DNA from: Aliidiomarina shirensis
GTDB taxonomy: Bacteria; Pseudomonadota; Gammaproteobacteria; Enterobacterales; Alteromonadaceae
Length of the DNA: 64,000 bases
Direction: 5' to 3'
NCBI RefSeq assembly: GCF_003987345.1
Contig: NZ_PIPP01000006.1
Coordinates: 62,001-126,000, forward strand
The position numbers were made by a program, and so were the translations under genes. Below, piece by piece: positions 48,054 through 57,181 of this stretch; the first letter of the stretch is position 1; each line of letters begins with the position of its first letter. Below the pieces are notes generated by a model. The model did no database searches and was not told the DNA's origin. It worked only from the letters and a program-made list of their open reading frames with translations.

Positions 48054-48839
48054 ATGGCACAGAATCTTTTCTTTCTTCTTATAGTTGTAATTGTAATCGT
48101 GGTTCTTGCGCGACGTTTATTGAAAATGAACGCTTCAGGGCATGCTGAATCAGATGCTTCTGCGGCTAAAATTCAAGCCGAAGTAAACGAAAAAGAAGCC
48201 GAAATAAAAGAGGATTCAGCGCGTTTAGCGAAAGAAGCTAAATCAGTAACTGAAGATGCGGTTGAAACAGGTAAAGAAGCCGTAGAAAGCGGGAAAGAAG
48301 CGGTTGCGAGCAAAGTTTCTGAGAAAAAGCCTGCTGTGAAAAAACCGGCAGCAAAAAAATCACCAGCGCCGAAAACAGGGGTTCCGAAAGATGTGGATCC
48401 GGTGATTGATAGCGCGAATAAATCGCAGCCATCACCTATTGGTGCAGAGGTTCCGGATGAACTTACGCAACCGGTGGCTGAGTTAGAAAAAACGAAGGAT
48501 CCGCTTGCGCGCCATCGTTTGTATCAGCAGATTACTGAGAATAGTTATAAAAATCGTAATGATGCGGGCTGGCGTCAGATTAGTAAAACGTTCTCAAAAC
48601 AGCATATTGCAGAATTTCCTGACATTGTAAAACCGCTGAAGAAAGCGAATGGTGGATCGTTACCGCAAGTGCTTACCTTCCAAAACTATGCAACATTGCT
48701 TGCTGAAGATGGTCAGTATACGGATGCAATTGCCGTTTGTGAGAGAGCGCTGGAATTTGGCTTAGATGATAAAACCAAAACTGGGTTTTCAGGTCGATTA
48801 GAGCGGATTCGTAAACAGCAGGAAAAAGCGGCGCAGTAA
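48054..48839 (+). CDS. Hypothetical membrane-anchored Ala/Lys-rich protein
   Basis: The 261-residue protein has an N-terminal anchor (about 4-20). Next comes a highly charged helix with imperfect repeats built on VETGKEAVESGKEAV (about 35-90), a Lys/Pro/Ala stretch (KKPAVKKPAAKK), and a C-terminal helical region (about 135-255) resembling a tetratricopeptide unit (YATLLAEDGQYTDAIAVCER). I do not recognise a named family. AGGGG lies before the start and a terminator follows, so it seems monocistronic. Confidence 0.75.
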   Translation: MAQNLFFLLIVVIVIVVLARRLLKMNASGHAESDASAAKIQAEVNEKEAEIKEDSARLAKEAKSVTEDAVETGKEAVESGKEAVASKVSEKKPAVKKPAAKKSPAPKTGVPKDVDPVIDSANKSQPSPIGAEVPDELTQPVAELEKTKDPLARHRLYQQITENSYKNRNDAGWRQISKTFSKQHIAEFPDIVKPLKKANGGSLPQVLTFQNYATLLAEDGQYTDAIAVCERALEFGLDDKTKTGFSGRLERIRKQQEKAAQ

Positions 48840-48852
48840 CGAATAAGTTATG

Positions 48853-48886
48853 AGCCCCAGTGCCATGAGGCGCTGGGGCTTTTTTG
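48853..48886 (+). terminator. Terminator after the Ala/Lys-rich gene
   Basis: A twelve-pair stem AGCCCCAGTGCC / GGCGCTGGGGCT (one G-T pair) with a four-base loop is followed by six T residues. Confidence 0.9.
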
Positions 48887-48910
48887 TTGCTACTAGATGA
48901 TGTTTTTTAA

Positions 48911-49348
48911 CTAATCATTTGCGTTGATCATGTGATGCGCTAAACGTGTAAAGCGAACACGAAGTTCGTTGTGTAAAGTAATGTTTGTTACTTGCTCATC
49001 AAGCACTAGATACATACAGTGAAGCCATTGATCGCGCATTTTAGTATCGATATGGAAGGGTAAATGGCGGGCGCGGAGCATGGGATGGCCATATTTTTCG
49101 ACATAAAGCTGCGGACCGCCGAGCCAACCTGAGAGAAACTCAAAGAATTTTAATCGGATGGCGATCATGGGCTGAGGGTGCATCGCTAAAAGGTCTTTTG
49201 CGGCTGCGTCATGCTCCATAATATCGTAAAAACGATTGGCTATTGAGCGTACAGCTTGTTCACCGCCAAGTTGATCGTAAAGCGTGATGTTCGCCGAATT
49301 ATTTTCGGTACGGCGAAAAAACTGTTTTATTCGAGAAGGAAAATTCAT
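48911..49348 (-). CDS. Group II truncated haemoglobin
   Basis: The 145-residue protein has the trHbII pattern LYDQLGGEQAVRSIANRFYD, the segment WLGGPQLYVEKYGHPMLRAR, a probable proximal His in HLPFHI and the G8 Trp in RDQWLHCM. Roles in the family are oxygen or nitric oxide chemistry. Its ATG (complement of 49346-49348) shares the CATG tetramer with the divergent aroE ATG, so each leader lies inside the other gene. No strong ribosome-binding site is visible for the globin. Confidence 0.88.
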   Translation of the reverse strand: MNFPSRIKQFFRRTENNSANITLYDQLGGEQAVRSIANRFYDIMEHDAAAKDLLAMHPQPMIAIRLKFFEFLSGWLGGPQLYVEKYGHPMLRARHLPFHIDTKMRDQWLHCMYLVLDEQVTNITLHNELRVRFTRLAHHMINAND

Positions 49349-50204
49349 GAAACTCGCTGTTTTTGGAAGCCCAATTGCGCATAGCCGTTCGCCAGAAATT
49401 CATCAAGCATTTGCTATGCAACATGGAAGAACAATTGAATATGCGCGAATTTTAGCATCACCGGAGCAATTTGCAGAATGTTTCCAAGCCTTTGTTGCGA
49501 ATGGTGGTGTTGGCGCTAACGTTACCGTACCGCTGAAAGAGCAAGCGCTGTCGTTGTGTTCAACGCTAAGCTCGCGCGCAACCCAAGCACAGGCGGTGAA
49601 TACGTTGATTCTTAGAGATGGTGAGTGGTTAGGCCACAATACCGATGGCGATGGATTAGAAGCCGATCTTTTACGGTTGGGTATGAAGTTGAGGGGCGCT
49701 CGGGTGTTGGTTCTCGGCGCAGGGGGCGCGGTAAGAGGCATTATCGGGCCGATGCTGGATGCCGAGGTAGCACATCTTCATATTGCTAATCGCACCGAAG
49801 CTAAAGCACAGAATTTAGTATCAGAGTGGCAGCAGCGATTGGCCGGCGAGCTAGAAATGAAGCCAAAAGTGTTTTCCACGTTGTTATCTGCGGGCGGCTT
49901 GAGTTCAGCGGCAGGGTCTGCCGAGAATGGGAGCTGGGATATTGTTATTAATGCAACGTCGAGCGGGCTGACACAAGAACGACCGGAAATTCCAGAGGCA
50001 ACCTTAGCCAATAAACCATTTTGTTACGATATGGTATATGGCAGCAAGCCAACAGCCTTTATGCAATGGGCGGAAGAACGCGGCTGTGCGGTTTCTGATG
50101 GGTTGGGAATGTTAATAGAACAAGCCGCTTTAAGCTATTTCCAGTGGTTTGGGGATATACCCGACACAAAAGTAGTGCTAGATTCAGTGCGTTCGCAGTT
50201 GTAA
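49347..50204 (+). CDS. aroE: Shikimate dehydrogenase (NADP+)
   Basis: From the ATG at 49347 (MKLAVFGSPIAHSRSPEIHQ, with AGAAGGAAAA upstream) the protein has 285 residues. It has NVTVPLKEQAL with the catalytic Lys and the NADP loop VLGAGGAVRGIIGP. It reduces 3-dehydroshikimate in the aromatic pathway. An upstream in-frame ATG adds 21 residues that lie antisense to the globin and lack family likeness. Confidence 0.95.
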   Translation: MKLAVFGSPIAHSRSPEIHQAFAMQHGRTIEYARILASPEQFAECFQAFVANGGVGANVTVPLKEQALSLCSTLSSRATQAQAVNTLILRDGEWLGHNTDGDGLEADLLRLGMKLRGARVLVLGAGGAVRGIIGPMLDAEVAHLHIANRTEAKAQNLVSEWQQRLAGELEMKPKVFSTLLSAGGLSSAAGSAENGSWDIVINATSSGLTQERPEIPEATLANKPFCYDMVYGSKPTAFMQWAEERGCAVSDGLGMLIEQAALSYFQWFGDIPDTKVVLDSVRSQL

Positions 50205-50271
50205 ATGAGCGGCATAGGTGCTGCTATCCGGGAATGTAAGTTCCTGTGGTATCGATAAAAGAGAATATTGA

Positions 50272-52254
50272 ATGACGTTACCCGAAATTACCATTCTTGG
50301 AATCTTGTTGTGTACGCTCATATTTTTTATTTGGGGGCGTTGGCGCCACGATATCGTGGCGCTTGGTGCGTTGCTTGCTTGTGTTGCATTTGGGTTAGTC
50401 CCTGCGGCAGAAGCGTTTGCGGGTTTTGGTCATCCGGCCGTGATTACCGTAGCCTGTGTTTTAGTGCTTAGTGCGTCGTTACAAAGCACGGGTGCTATTG
50501 ATGTTGTTGCCCATAAACTGACGCCAACTTCTGGCGGTGCGCTTACCACCATCGCCTCACTTACCGGTTTGGCCACGGTGCTTTCCGCATTTATGAACAA
50601 TGTGGGTGCTATGGCGCTGTTGATGCCGATTGCGATCCAATTGGCAGCGAAACTTAGTATCCCTGCTGGCCGCGTATTGATGCCGGTAGCTTTTGGTTCG
50701 ATTTTGGGTGGCATGACAACCTTGATTGGTACACCGCCAAATCTTATTGTTTCCGGTTATCGGGCGGAATCACTTGGCAGCGGATACCAGATGTTCGATT
50801 TCGCTCCGGTGGGTATTATCGTAGCAATTCTGGGTGTTATTTTTATTGCGCTTGGTGGCTGGCGCTTAGTACCTAAACGCGAACGTACCGATGCTGAAGG
50901 TTTCGATACCGGCAAATACCTTACGGAAGTACGAGTTTCCGATGATGGTAAAGCCAACGGCATGTTATTGCGTGATTTAGATCTAAAGCTGCAAGATTCG
51001 GATGCGGAAATTGTGGGAATGGTGCGCGATAAGATTAAAGTAGTACACCCTTATGGCTATCAACGTTTGAGTAAGGGCGATTTGCTGATTATCAAAGCCG
51101 AACCGGAAACATTGAGCCAAGCGTTAAATGTGCTGGGTTTGCGGCTAGTGGATAACGTTAAGCCCCCAGAAGCGGATTCCGATGAGGACACTGAAGAACA
51201 AGAAGAAGCAGAAGAGAAAGGCGCCGAGGGTGAGGCAGAAACTACCGAGCTTAGTGATATTAAAACCGTTACTAAAACGGGAGAATCGCGCACAGCCTGG
51301 GTTGACCGTAAGGTAACTGCCTATGGTAATTATACGCTACGTGGTGGCGTTACCAGCCGGGCCGATGCCGATGCGGTACCTCGTGCCTCTGATGATAGTG
51401 AAGTGGTTTTAGTTGAGATGGTAGTAATGCCAGATTCGGCTATGATCGGTAGCACGGCAGCTGAATTGCGCCTGCGCAGCCGATTAGGGTTAAATTTACT
51501 GGCAATATCCCATGAGGGTAATCAAAAAATTAACCGCTTGCGGCAAACTCCGATTCAATCCGGTAGTGTGTTACTGATGCAGGGTGGTGCCGAGGGCTTA
51601 GCACAATTTGCATCATTGTATAAATGCGTTCCACTTGCTGAGCGAACTGTGCGTGTTCCCAGTAAGCGCAGAGCTATGTATGCCTCGGGTATTATGATTG
51701 GCGCCGTTGCATTGGCTGCATCGGGTATTGCTTCAGCTGCCGTGGCATTTGCTGCTGGTATGTTTGCCGTTATGGCCCTACGTGTTATCCCTTTGCGGCA
51801 AGTGTATGAAAACATCGATTGGTCGGTAGTAGTGTTGTTGGCCGCGTTGATCCCGATAGCTTTGGCAATGGAACAAACGGGTGCTGCCGATAGTGTAGTA
51901 GATCTCATGCTCTACTACGTTGCGGATGGCAGCCCGGCGGTGGTGTTAGGCTTACTATTAATTATTACTACCTTATTATCGAGTGTAATGAATAATGCCG
52001 CCACAGCGGCGGTTATGTGCCCGGTGGCGATAAGTATAGCCAACCAATTAAATGTAAATCCGGATGCGTTTTTAATGGCGATTGCGGTGGGTGCTTCTTG
52101 TGCATTCTTAACGCCGATAGCGCACCAAAACAACACGCTCATTTTGAGCCCTGGAGGGTTTAAATTTGGCGACTATTGGCAAATGGGGCTACCGCTCACG
52201 CTAATGGTTTTTGCCGTCTCGATACCTGCTTTGTTGTACTTTTGGCCGTTGTAA
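50272..52254 (+). CDS. SLC13/DASS-type permease with RCK_C domains
   Basis: The 660-residue membrane protein has an N-terminal transport half (about 1-205, including MNNVGAMALLMPIAIQLA and GTPPNLIVSGYR). Two cytoplasmic RCK_C (TrkA_C) domains (about 215-285 and 380-465) and a C-terminal half with VMNNAATAAVMCPVA follow. The repeated NN-A/G-A clip motifs are those of the ion transporter superfamily. Between the RCK_C domains is a long acidic stretch (about 300-328). Substrate could be sulfate, dicarboxylate or another anion; it cannot be read from sequence. Confidence 0.85.
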   Translation: MTLPEITILGILLCTLIFFIWGRWRHDIVALGALLACVAFGLVPAAEAFAGFGHPAVITVACVLVLSASLQSTGAIDVVAHKLTPTSGGALTTIASLTGLATVLSAFMNNVGAMALLMPIAIQLAAKLSIPAGRVLMPVAFGSILGGMTTLIGTPPNLIVSGYRAESLGSGYQMFDFAPVGIIVAILGVIFIALGGWRLVPKRERTDAEGFDTGKYLTEVRVSDDGKANGMLLRDLDLKLQDSDAEIVGMVRDKIKVVHPYGYQRLSKGDLLIIKAEPETLSQALNVLGLRLVDNVKPPEADSDEDTEEQEEAEEKGAEGEAETTELSDIKTVTKTGESRTAWVDRKVTAYGNYTLRGGVTSRADADAVPRASDDSEVVLVEMVVMPDSAMIGSTAAELRLRSRLGLNLLAISHEGNQKINRLRQTPIQSGSVLLMQGGAEGLAQFASLYKCVPLAERTVRVPSKRRAMYASGIMIGAVALAASGIASAAVAFAAGMFAVMALRVIPLRQVYENIDWSVVVLLAALIPIALAMEQTGAADSVVDLMLYYVADGSPAVVLGLLLIITTLLSSVMNNAATAAVMCPVAISIANQLNVNPDAFLMAIAVGASCAFLTPIAHQNNTLILSPGGFKFGDYWQMGLPLTLMVFAVSIPALLYFWPL

Positions 52255-52305
52255 TTGCTACAATTTAACTATAATTTTAAAAAAACTTATTAAAGAGGAA
52301 AAAAC

Positions 52306-53523
52306 ATGCGTAAGGGATTAATTGCCATCATCGTTATTGTACTAGCGGTGATAGCCTATGTTGCTGGTGTTGTGACCACAAAAAAAGCCACCTACCAAGC
52401 GGTTGAAACCTTGGTAGAAGAAGTTGAACGTAATTCTCAGTGGGCGGTTGAGGTTGATTGGCAGGAAGAAGGTGCACGCAACGCAACCGTAGTATTTCGA
52501 ATGGAAATGGATGAGATTCCTGACCTCGATTTTGCACTATATTATGAAGAAACCATTCAGTTAAGTTACGGATTTTTAAATACCAAGTGGGAAGGCTCTG
52601 GCGATGTTACCTTTGGTGACAAGAAAATGAGCGAGTTACTCTATGAGGGCAGCCCTTTTACCTCTTCGGGCGTTGTTAGCCGCGGTGGCTTGCGTGTAAC
52701 TTACGATTTCCCCGCAATAAACTTGCTTGACGAAGGCTTCGCTGTGCAAGCAAACCCCATGCAAATGCACTTTGTGATGGCAGGTGAAGAGCGGCGCTTC
52801 AACTTTGATGCTCCGGAGGTAACGCTCGTTGGCGAGAATAATGAAGGGGTAACGCTAAGCGCGCTGGCAATGAACAGCGATTCTCGGATTCTAGATGGCG
52901 AAGTTTTTTCAAGTGATTCGGCATTCACTATGGGGAAAATGGAAATGAACCTAGAAGTAGTAGGGGCACCTATTGTTGTCACGGGTTTAAAGTCGACGCT
53001 AAACACTTTGCGCGTAGATGAAGAAATTCGTGTGGATGGGATGTTTGTATTGGAAAGCCTGGATGCAGGGCCAACCGTAAAAGGTAATGCTCGTTTAGAT
53101 TGGGCCGTTGAAGGCATCAACTATGATGAAATGATGGCGCTTAACGAAGCCCTACAAGAGCCTGACTTGAGTGAAGAAGAAATGGGTGAGCTTTTCTTAC
53201 ACGCTATGGCTGCTAGTGATAACGTGCTAATTCGTTTCAACGAGCTATTTGTTAGCGGTGAAGGGTGGGGTGATTTAGTCAGCCATGGCACGTTTGGTTT
53301 CGATTTCGCTGACTTAAGCGATAGTGAAAAAGTAGCGTTGCTACAAAGCCCGGAGTTTGCTCAGCACGTAGATGTAGATTTAGTCATTGAAAAAATGCCA
53401 GGCATGCTACAAATGATGATGATGGCATTCACATCGGACGATCTACCATGGAATGTGCGTTTTGCGGATGGCGCACTTTATATAAATGATGAGATGGTTG
53501 ATTTAAGCGCTATGCAACAATAA
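52306..53523 (+). CDS. DUF945-like (YdgA-type) protein
   Basis: The 405-residue protein has an N-terminal signal anchor (about 4-24, MRKGLIAIIVIVLAVIAYVA) and an extended, beta-rich, acidic remainder, as in the YdgA/DUF945 family (KKATYQAVETLVEEVER after the anchor). Function is unknown and a periplasmic location is likely. GAGGAAA precedes the start and a terminator follows. Confidence 0.65.
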   Translation: MRKGLIAIIVIVLAVIAYVAGVVTTKKATYQAVETLVEEVERNSQWAVEVDWQEEGARNATVVFRMEMDEIPDLDFALYYEETIQLSYGFLNTKWEGSGDVTFGDKKMSELLYEGSPFTSSGVVSRGGLRVTYDFPAINLLDEGFAVQANPMQMHFVMAGEERRFNFDAPEVTLVGENNEGVTLSALAMNSDSRILDGEVFSSDSAFTMGKMEMNLEVVGAPIVVTGLKSTLNTLRVDEEIRVDGMFVLESLDAGPTVKGNARLDWAVEGINYDEMMALNEALQEPDLSEEEMGELFLHAMAASDNVLIRFNELFVSGEGWGDLVSHGTFGFDFADLSDSEKVALLQSPEFAQHVDVDLVIEKMPGMLQMMMMAFTSDDLPWNVRFADGALYINDEMVDLSAMQQ

Positions 53524-53544
53524 TATCGGCGCGTATCTTTCATT

Positions 53545-53571
53545 AAAGGCGAGCGGTTGCTCGCCTTTTTT
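53545..53571 (+). terminator. Terminator after the DUF945-like gene
   Basis: A perfect ten-pair stem AAAGGCGAGC / GCTCGCCTTT with a GGTT loop is followed by T residues. Confidence 0.9.
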
Positions 53572-54107
53572 GATCATGTCTTTTGGATTGCGTTTTTATT
53601 TCATGGCTTCTCCGTAGATCTTTTCCTTCTTAAAATAACAGCTTACGGGAAGCGGAATAACTAAGTGATTTTTCAGATCTAAAAATGTTAAAAAAGATCG
53701 AAAAATGATCTGGTATTGCTTAATCAATGTGCTAATCTGTTCAACCGGTTTACGAGATTGCTTACAAAATCTGCTGCGTGGTTCAATCACTATCTTCGTG
53801 TTGAAGAAAGCGCACAATAAGCAACTTTCCACAATCGAGAAATAAGCAATAAATATAAATATAAGCTGTCCGAGATCGTATTATTCTCGCGTTATATCAA
53901 ACACATACATAAAAACGCATGCTGCTATTCGGTTTTCGGATTTACGGCAGGATAAGGTGTTCCCCACAGAGTTATCCACAGGTTGTTAGTTCTTTATTTT
54001 CAAGAATTCATTCCGTTTTTCTACACTAAAATTGGCTAGATCAGTGCCCCTGTGGCATGCTTAATGCCTAGCAACTTTGCGCTTCAATTAAGAATAGGTT
54101 TACCCAT
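53572..54107. other. AT-rich gap upstream of polA with a DnaA box
   Basis: The 536-base gap carries a perfect DnaA box TTATCCACA at 53972-53980 and a weaker TTCCCCACA at 53960-53968. At least six GATC sites lie between 53571 and 54040, some in 13-mer-like settings (GATCTTTTCCTTC near 53617). A 78-codon minus-strand frame at 53596-53832 has no family likeness. No clear polA promoter is visible. Confidence 0.5.
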
Positions 54108-56942
54108 ATGCAACGCATTCCAAAGCAGCCTTTTATCCTGGTTGATGGTTCTTCATATCTTTTCCGTGCTTTTTACGCGCCACCTCATTTAACCAATTCA
54201 GCGGGTGAACCTACGGGAGCCATTTATGGCGTAGTAAATATGCTTCGTAGTTTGTTGAAGCAATTTGAACCGACCCACATGGCGGTTGTGTTTGATGCGA
54301 AGGGAGGAACATTCCGCAACGACATGTATGCGGAATATAAGGCAAATCGCCCCCCTATGCCGGATGATTTGCGATCGCAAATTGAGCCCCTGCACAACAT
54401 TATTCGTGCCATGGGTTTACCACTAATCTCGATCGAGGGTGTAGAAGCCGATGATGTGATTGGAACTTTAGCGCAACAAGCGGCGAAAGAAGGCCGTACT
54501 TGTTTAATTAGTACCGGCGATAAAGATATGGCGCAGTTGGTAAATGATCATGTGATTTTGATTAATACCATGACAAGCACGGTACTTGATGAAGCCGCGG
54601 TTCCGGAAAAATATGGCGTACGGCCCGATCAAATGATCGATTTTCTGGCGCTTATGGGTGATAGCTCCGATAACATTCCGGGCTTGCCCGGTGTGGGTGA
54701 AAAAACGGCACTGAAAATGCTCGAGGGAATGGGTAGTATTGCGGCGATGATTGAGAACCCCGATAAGCTTGCTGAGCTAAGCTTCCGTGGTGCGAAATCA
54801 ATGCCGGATAAAATCCGTGAGCATAAGGATATTTTATTGCTTTCACAGGCCCTGGCTACCATTAAGCTCGATGTCGAAATGGAACTGTTACCGGAACAAC
54901 TTACTCTCAGTGAACCGGACGATGAAGCACTGGCAAAACTATACAAAGAATGCGAATTTCGTCGTTGGCTCTCTGAACTATTGGCGAAAGGGCAAGAAGC
55001 TCCGGAGCACAAAGGTAAGGCTAAGAATTCAGGTAGCCAAACTGAACTGCTTGAGGGTATTGAACATGACAATGACGATGCGGACAGTGATCACGGAAAC
55101 GTCGATGCAAGCCAGATTGATACTAGTCATTACGTCACCATTACCGATAAAGAAAGGTTTAATCAGTGGCTAGAAAAACTCGACGCCGCGGAATATTTCG
55201 CCATTGATACGGAAACCACTAGCTTGGATTATATGGAAGCCGAACTGGTCGGTATTTCGTTTGCCGTAGCGCCGGGCGAAGCGGCGTATGTACCGCTTAT
55301 GCACCAAGATCTTGATGGGCCACAACAATTGGAGCGTGATTGGGTTCTGGCGCAGATGAAGCCGTTGCTCGAAGACACTACCGCCAAGAAAATAGGCCAG
55401 AACATCAAATACGATATGCATGTTTTTCGCCGTTACGATATTCATCTGCGTGGGATTTTGAACGACACGATGCTTTCGTCCTATGTACTCAATAGTACGA
55501 GTTCACGACATGATATGGATACGCTATCGCTTACCCATTTAGGGCATAAAACGATTGCATATGCAGATGTAGCTGGAAAAGGAGCAAAGCAAAAGCGGTT
55601 TGATGAGGTGCCGATAAGCCAAGCATCGCCGTACGCCGCTGAAGATGCTGATATTACCTTGCGTTTGCACGAAGTTCTTTGGCCACGCGTGAAAAAGGAA
55701 GGCCGGTTGCAAGAGGTGCTAAAAGAAATAGAGCTTCCATTGGTTCCGGTACTGGCGATGATGGAACGCAGGGGCGTAAAAATAGACCCGGATCAACTTG
55801 CCAAACAAAGCGCAGAAATTACCAAAGAGCTCGCTGAAATAGAGAAAGAAGCATTTGCAATCGCAGGGGATCCGTTCAACTTGAATTCCACCAAGCAGTT
55901 GCAGGTAATTCTATTTGAGCAGTTAGGTTTACCGGTAAAGAAGAAAACACCGAAAGGTGCGCCTTCAACAGCTGAAGAGGTTTTGCAAGAGTTGGCGCTC
56001 GATTATCCGTTGCCGGAGTTGATTCTGCGGCATCGAGGCATGGCCAAACTCAAATCTACCTATACTGATAAGCTTCCGCGGATGATTAAAGCCGCTACTG
56101 GCCGTATTCATACTTCATATCATCAAGCGGTTACTGCAACAGGGCGGCTTTCTTCTACCGATCCTAACTTGCAAAATATTCCGATTCGCAATGAAGCAGG
56201 GCGCCGGGTGCGAAAAGCCTTTGTAGCGCCTGATGGCTACAAAATTGTGGCCATCGATTACAGCCAAATTGAATTGCGGATCATGGCCCATATCTCGCAA
56301 TCTTCAGGTTTAGTTGAAGCATTCGCCCGTGGCCGCGATATTCATAAAGCAACTGCCGCAGAAGTATTTGGTGTGAGCTTGGATGATGTTACCAGTGAAC
56401 AACGTCGCCGCGCCAAAGCGGTGAATTTCGGTTTGATTTACGGTATGTCGGCATTTGGCTTGGCGCGGCAATTAAATGTTCCGCAAAAAGACGCGCAACA
56501 TTATATGAATGTTTATTTTGAGCGCTTCCCAGGTGTTCAGGAATATATGGAACGCACACGTGAAAGTGCGGCGAAGCACGGCTATGTGGAAACCATTTGC
56601 GGCCGCCGGTTGTATCTACCAGAAATAAACGCTGGCAATGGAATGCGCAGAAAAGCTGCCGAGCGCGCTGCAATTAATGCGCCAATGCAGGGCTCTGCTG
56701 CCGATATCATAAAGAAAGCAATGCTTGATGTAGCGGCGTGGTTAAAAAACCCAGATAACGTTGATGAGGGCGATGTGTTCCTCACAATGCAGGTGCATGA
56801 TGAGTTAGTTTTCGAAATTCGTGAGGAGAAAGTTGATACTTACGTGAAGTTGCTGACGAATGTAATGGAACAAGCAGTAAAACTTGATGTTCCGTTGATA
56901 GCGGAAGCAGGTGTAGGTGATAACTGGGATGAAGCGCACTGA
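54108..56942 (+). CDS. polA: DNA polymerase I
   Basis: The 944-residue protein (E. coli 928) has a 5'-3' exonuclease (about 1-290; YRANRPPMP-type YKANRPPMP, GDKDMAQLV, GLPGVGEKTA). A Glu/Asp-rich linker follows, then a 3'-5' exonuclease with FAIDTETTSLDY and DDITLRLHE-type EDADITLRLHE, so proofreading residues appear intact. The polymerase carries DYSQIELRIMAH, RRAKAVNFGLIYGMS and QVHDELVFEI. It fills gaps and removes RNA primers. Confidence 0.97.
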   Translation: MQRIPKQPFILVDGSSYLFRAFYAPPHLTNSAGEPTGAIYGVVNMLRSLLKQFEPTHMAVVFDAKGGTFRNDMYAEYKANRPPMPDDLRSQIEPLHNIIRAMGLPLISIEGVEADDVIGTLAQQAAKEGRTCLISTGDKDMAQLVNDHVILINTMTSTVLDEAAVPEKYGVRPDQMIDFLALMGDSSDNIPGLPGVGEKTALKMLEGMGSIAAMIENPDKLAELSFRGAKSMPDKIREHKDILLLSQALATIKLDVEMELLPEQLTLSEPDDEALAKLYKECEFRRWLSELLAKGQEAPEHKGKAKNSGSQTELLEGIEHDNDDADSDHGNVDASQIDTSHYVTITDKERFNQWLEKLDAAEYFAIDTETTSLDYMEAELVGISFAVAPGEAAYVPLMHQDLDGPQQLERDWVLAQMKPLLEDTTAKKIGQNIKYDMHVFRRYDIHLRGILNDTMLSSYVLNSTSSRHDMDTLSLTHLGHKTIAYADVAGKGAKQKRFDEVPISQASPYAAEDADITLRLHEVLWPRVKKEGRLQEVLKEIELPLVPVLAMMERRGVKIDPDQLAKQSAEITKELAEIEKEAFAIAGDPFNLNSTKQLQVILFEQLGLPVKKKTPKGAPSTAEEVLQELALDYPLPELILRHRGMAKLKSTYTDKLPRMIKAATGRIHTSYHQAVTATGRLSSTDPNLQNIPIRNEAGRRVRKAFVAPDGYKIVAIDYSQIELRIMAHISQSSGLVEAFARGRDIHKATAAEVFGVSLDDVTSEQRRRAKAVNFGLIYGMSAFGLARQLNVPQKDAQHYMNVYFERFPGVQEYMERTRESAAKHGYVETICGRRLYLPEINAGNGMRRKAAERAAINAPMQGSAADIIKKAMLDVAAWLKNPDNVDEGDVFLTMQVHDELVFEIREEKVDTYVKLLTNVMEQAVKLDVPLIAEAGVGDNWDEAH

Positions 56943-56999
56943 TTTTATTGAAGTTTTAGTGGGAAACTTTTTGCGCGATGGCTACTCATAGTTAATGAG

Positions 57000-57065
57000 C
57001 GTATTGCTCTCCCAAGATGTTTTCCCTGGACATCTCTTACCCCGGCTTCTTAGCCGGGGTTTTTT
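57000..57065 (+). ncRNA. Candidate small RNA downstream of polA (spf position)
   Basis: Two adjacent hairpins lie between polA and the convergent cytochrome gene: AGATGT / ACATCT (57015-57035, loop of nine) and a terminator (57039-57065). In E. coli the Spot 42 gene spf occupies this position and also contains AAGATGTT near its 5' end. Overall likeness to Spot 42 is weak and the 5' end is unknown, so this may simply be the polA 3' untranslated region. Confidence 0.3.
57039..57065 (+). terminator. Terminator after polA
   Basis: A perfect nine-pair stem ACCCCGGCT / AGCCGGGGT with a TCTT loop is followed by a run of T. It ends the polA transcript or the candidate small RNA. Confidence 0.9.
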
Positions 57066-57116
57066 ATGGCCACTACTTGTAGTATTTGCGCAGTCACTAT
57101 TTGGTGAAAATAAACA

Positions 57117-57141
57117 CAAAAAAGCCCAGCATCGCTGGGCT
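57117..57141 (-). terminator. Terminator of the cytochrome c4 gene
   Basis: An eight-pair stem AGCCCAGC / GCTGGGCT with a three-base loop is followed by six T on the minus strand, downstream of the cytochrome stop. Confidence 0.88.
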
Positions 57142-57181
57142 CTTCATTCAATATTTATATGCTATCGCGTATTAGCGAACC

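Noticed and set aside
53596-53832. 78-codon minus-strand frame upstream of polA
   Set aside because: No recognisable domain; it covers the AT-rich GATC-bearing gap and looks like chance.
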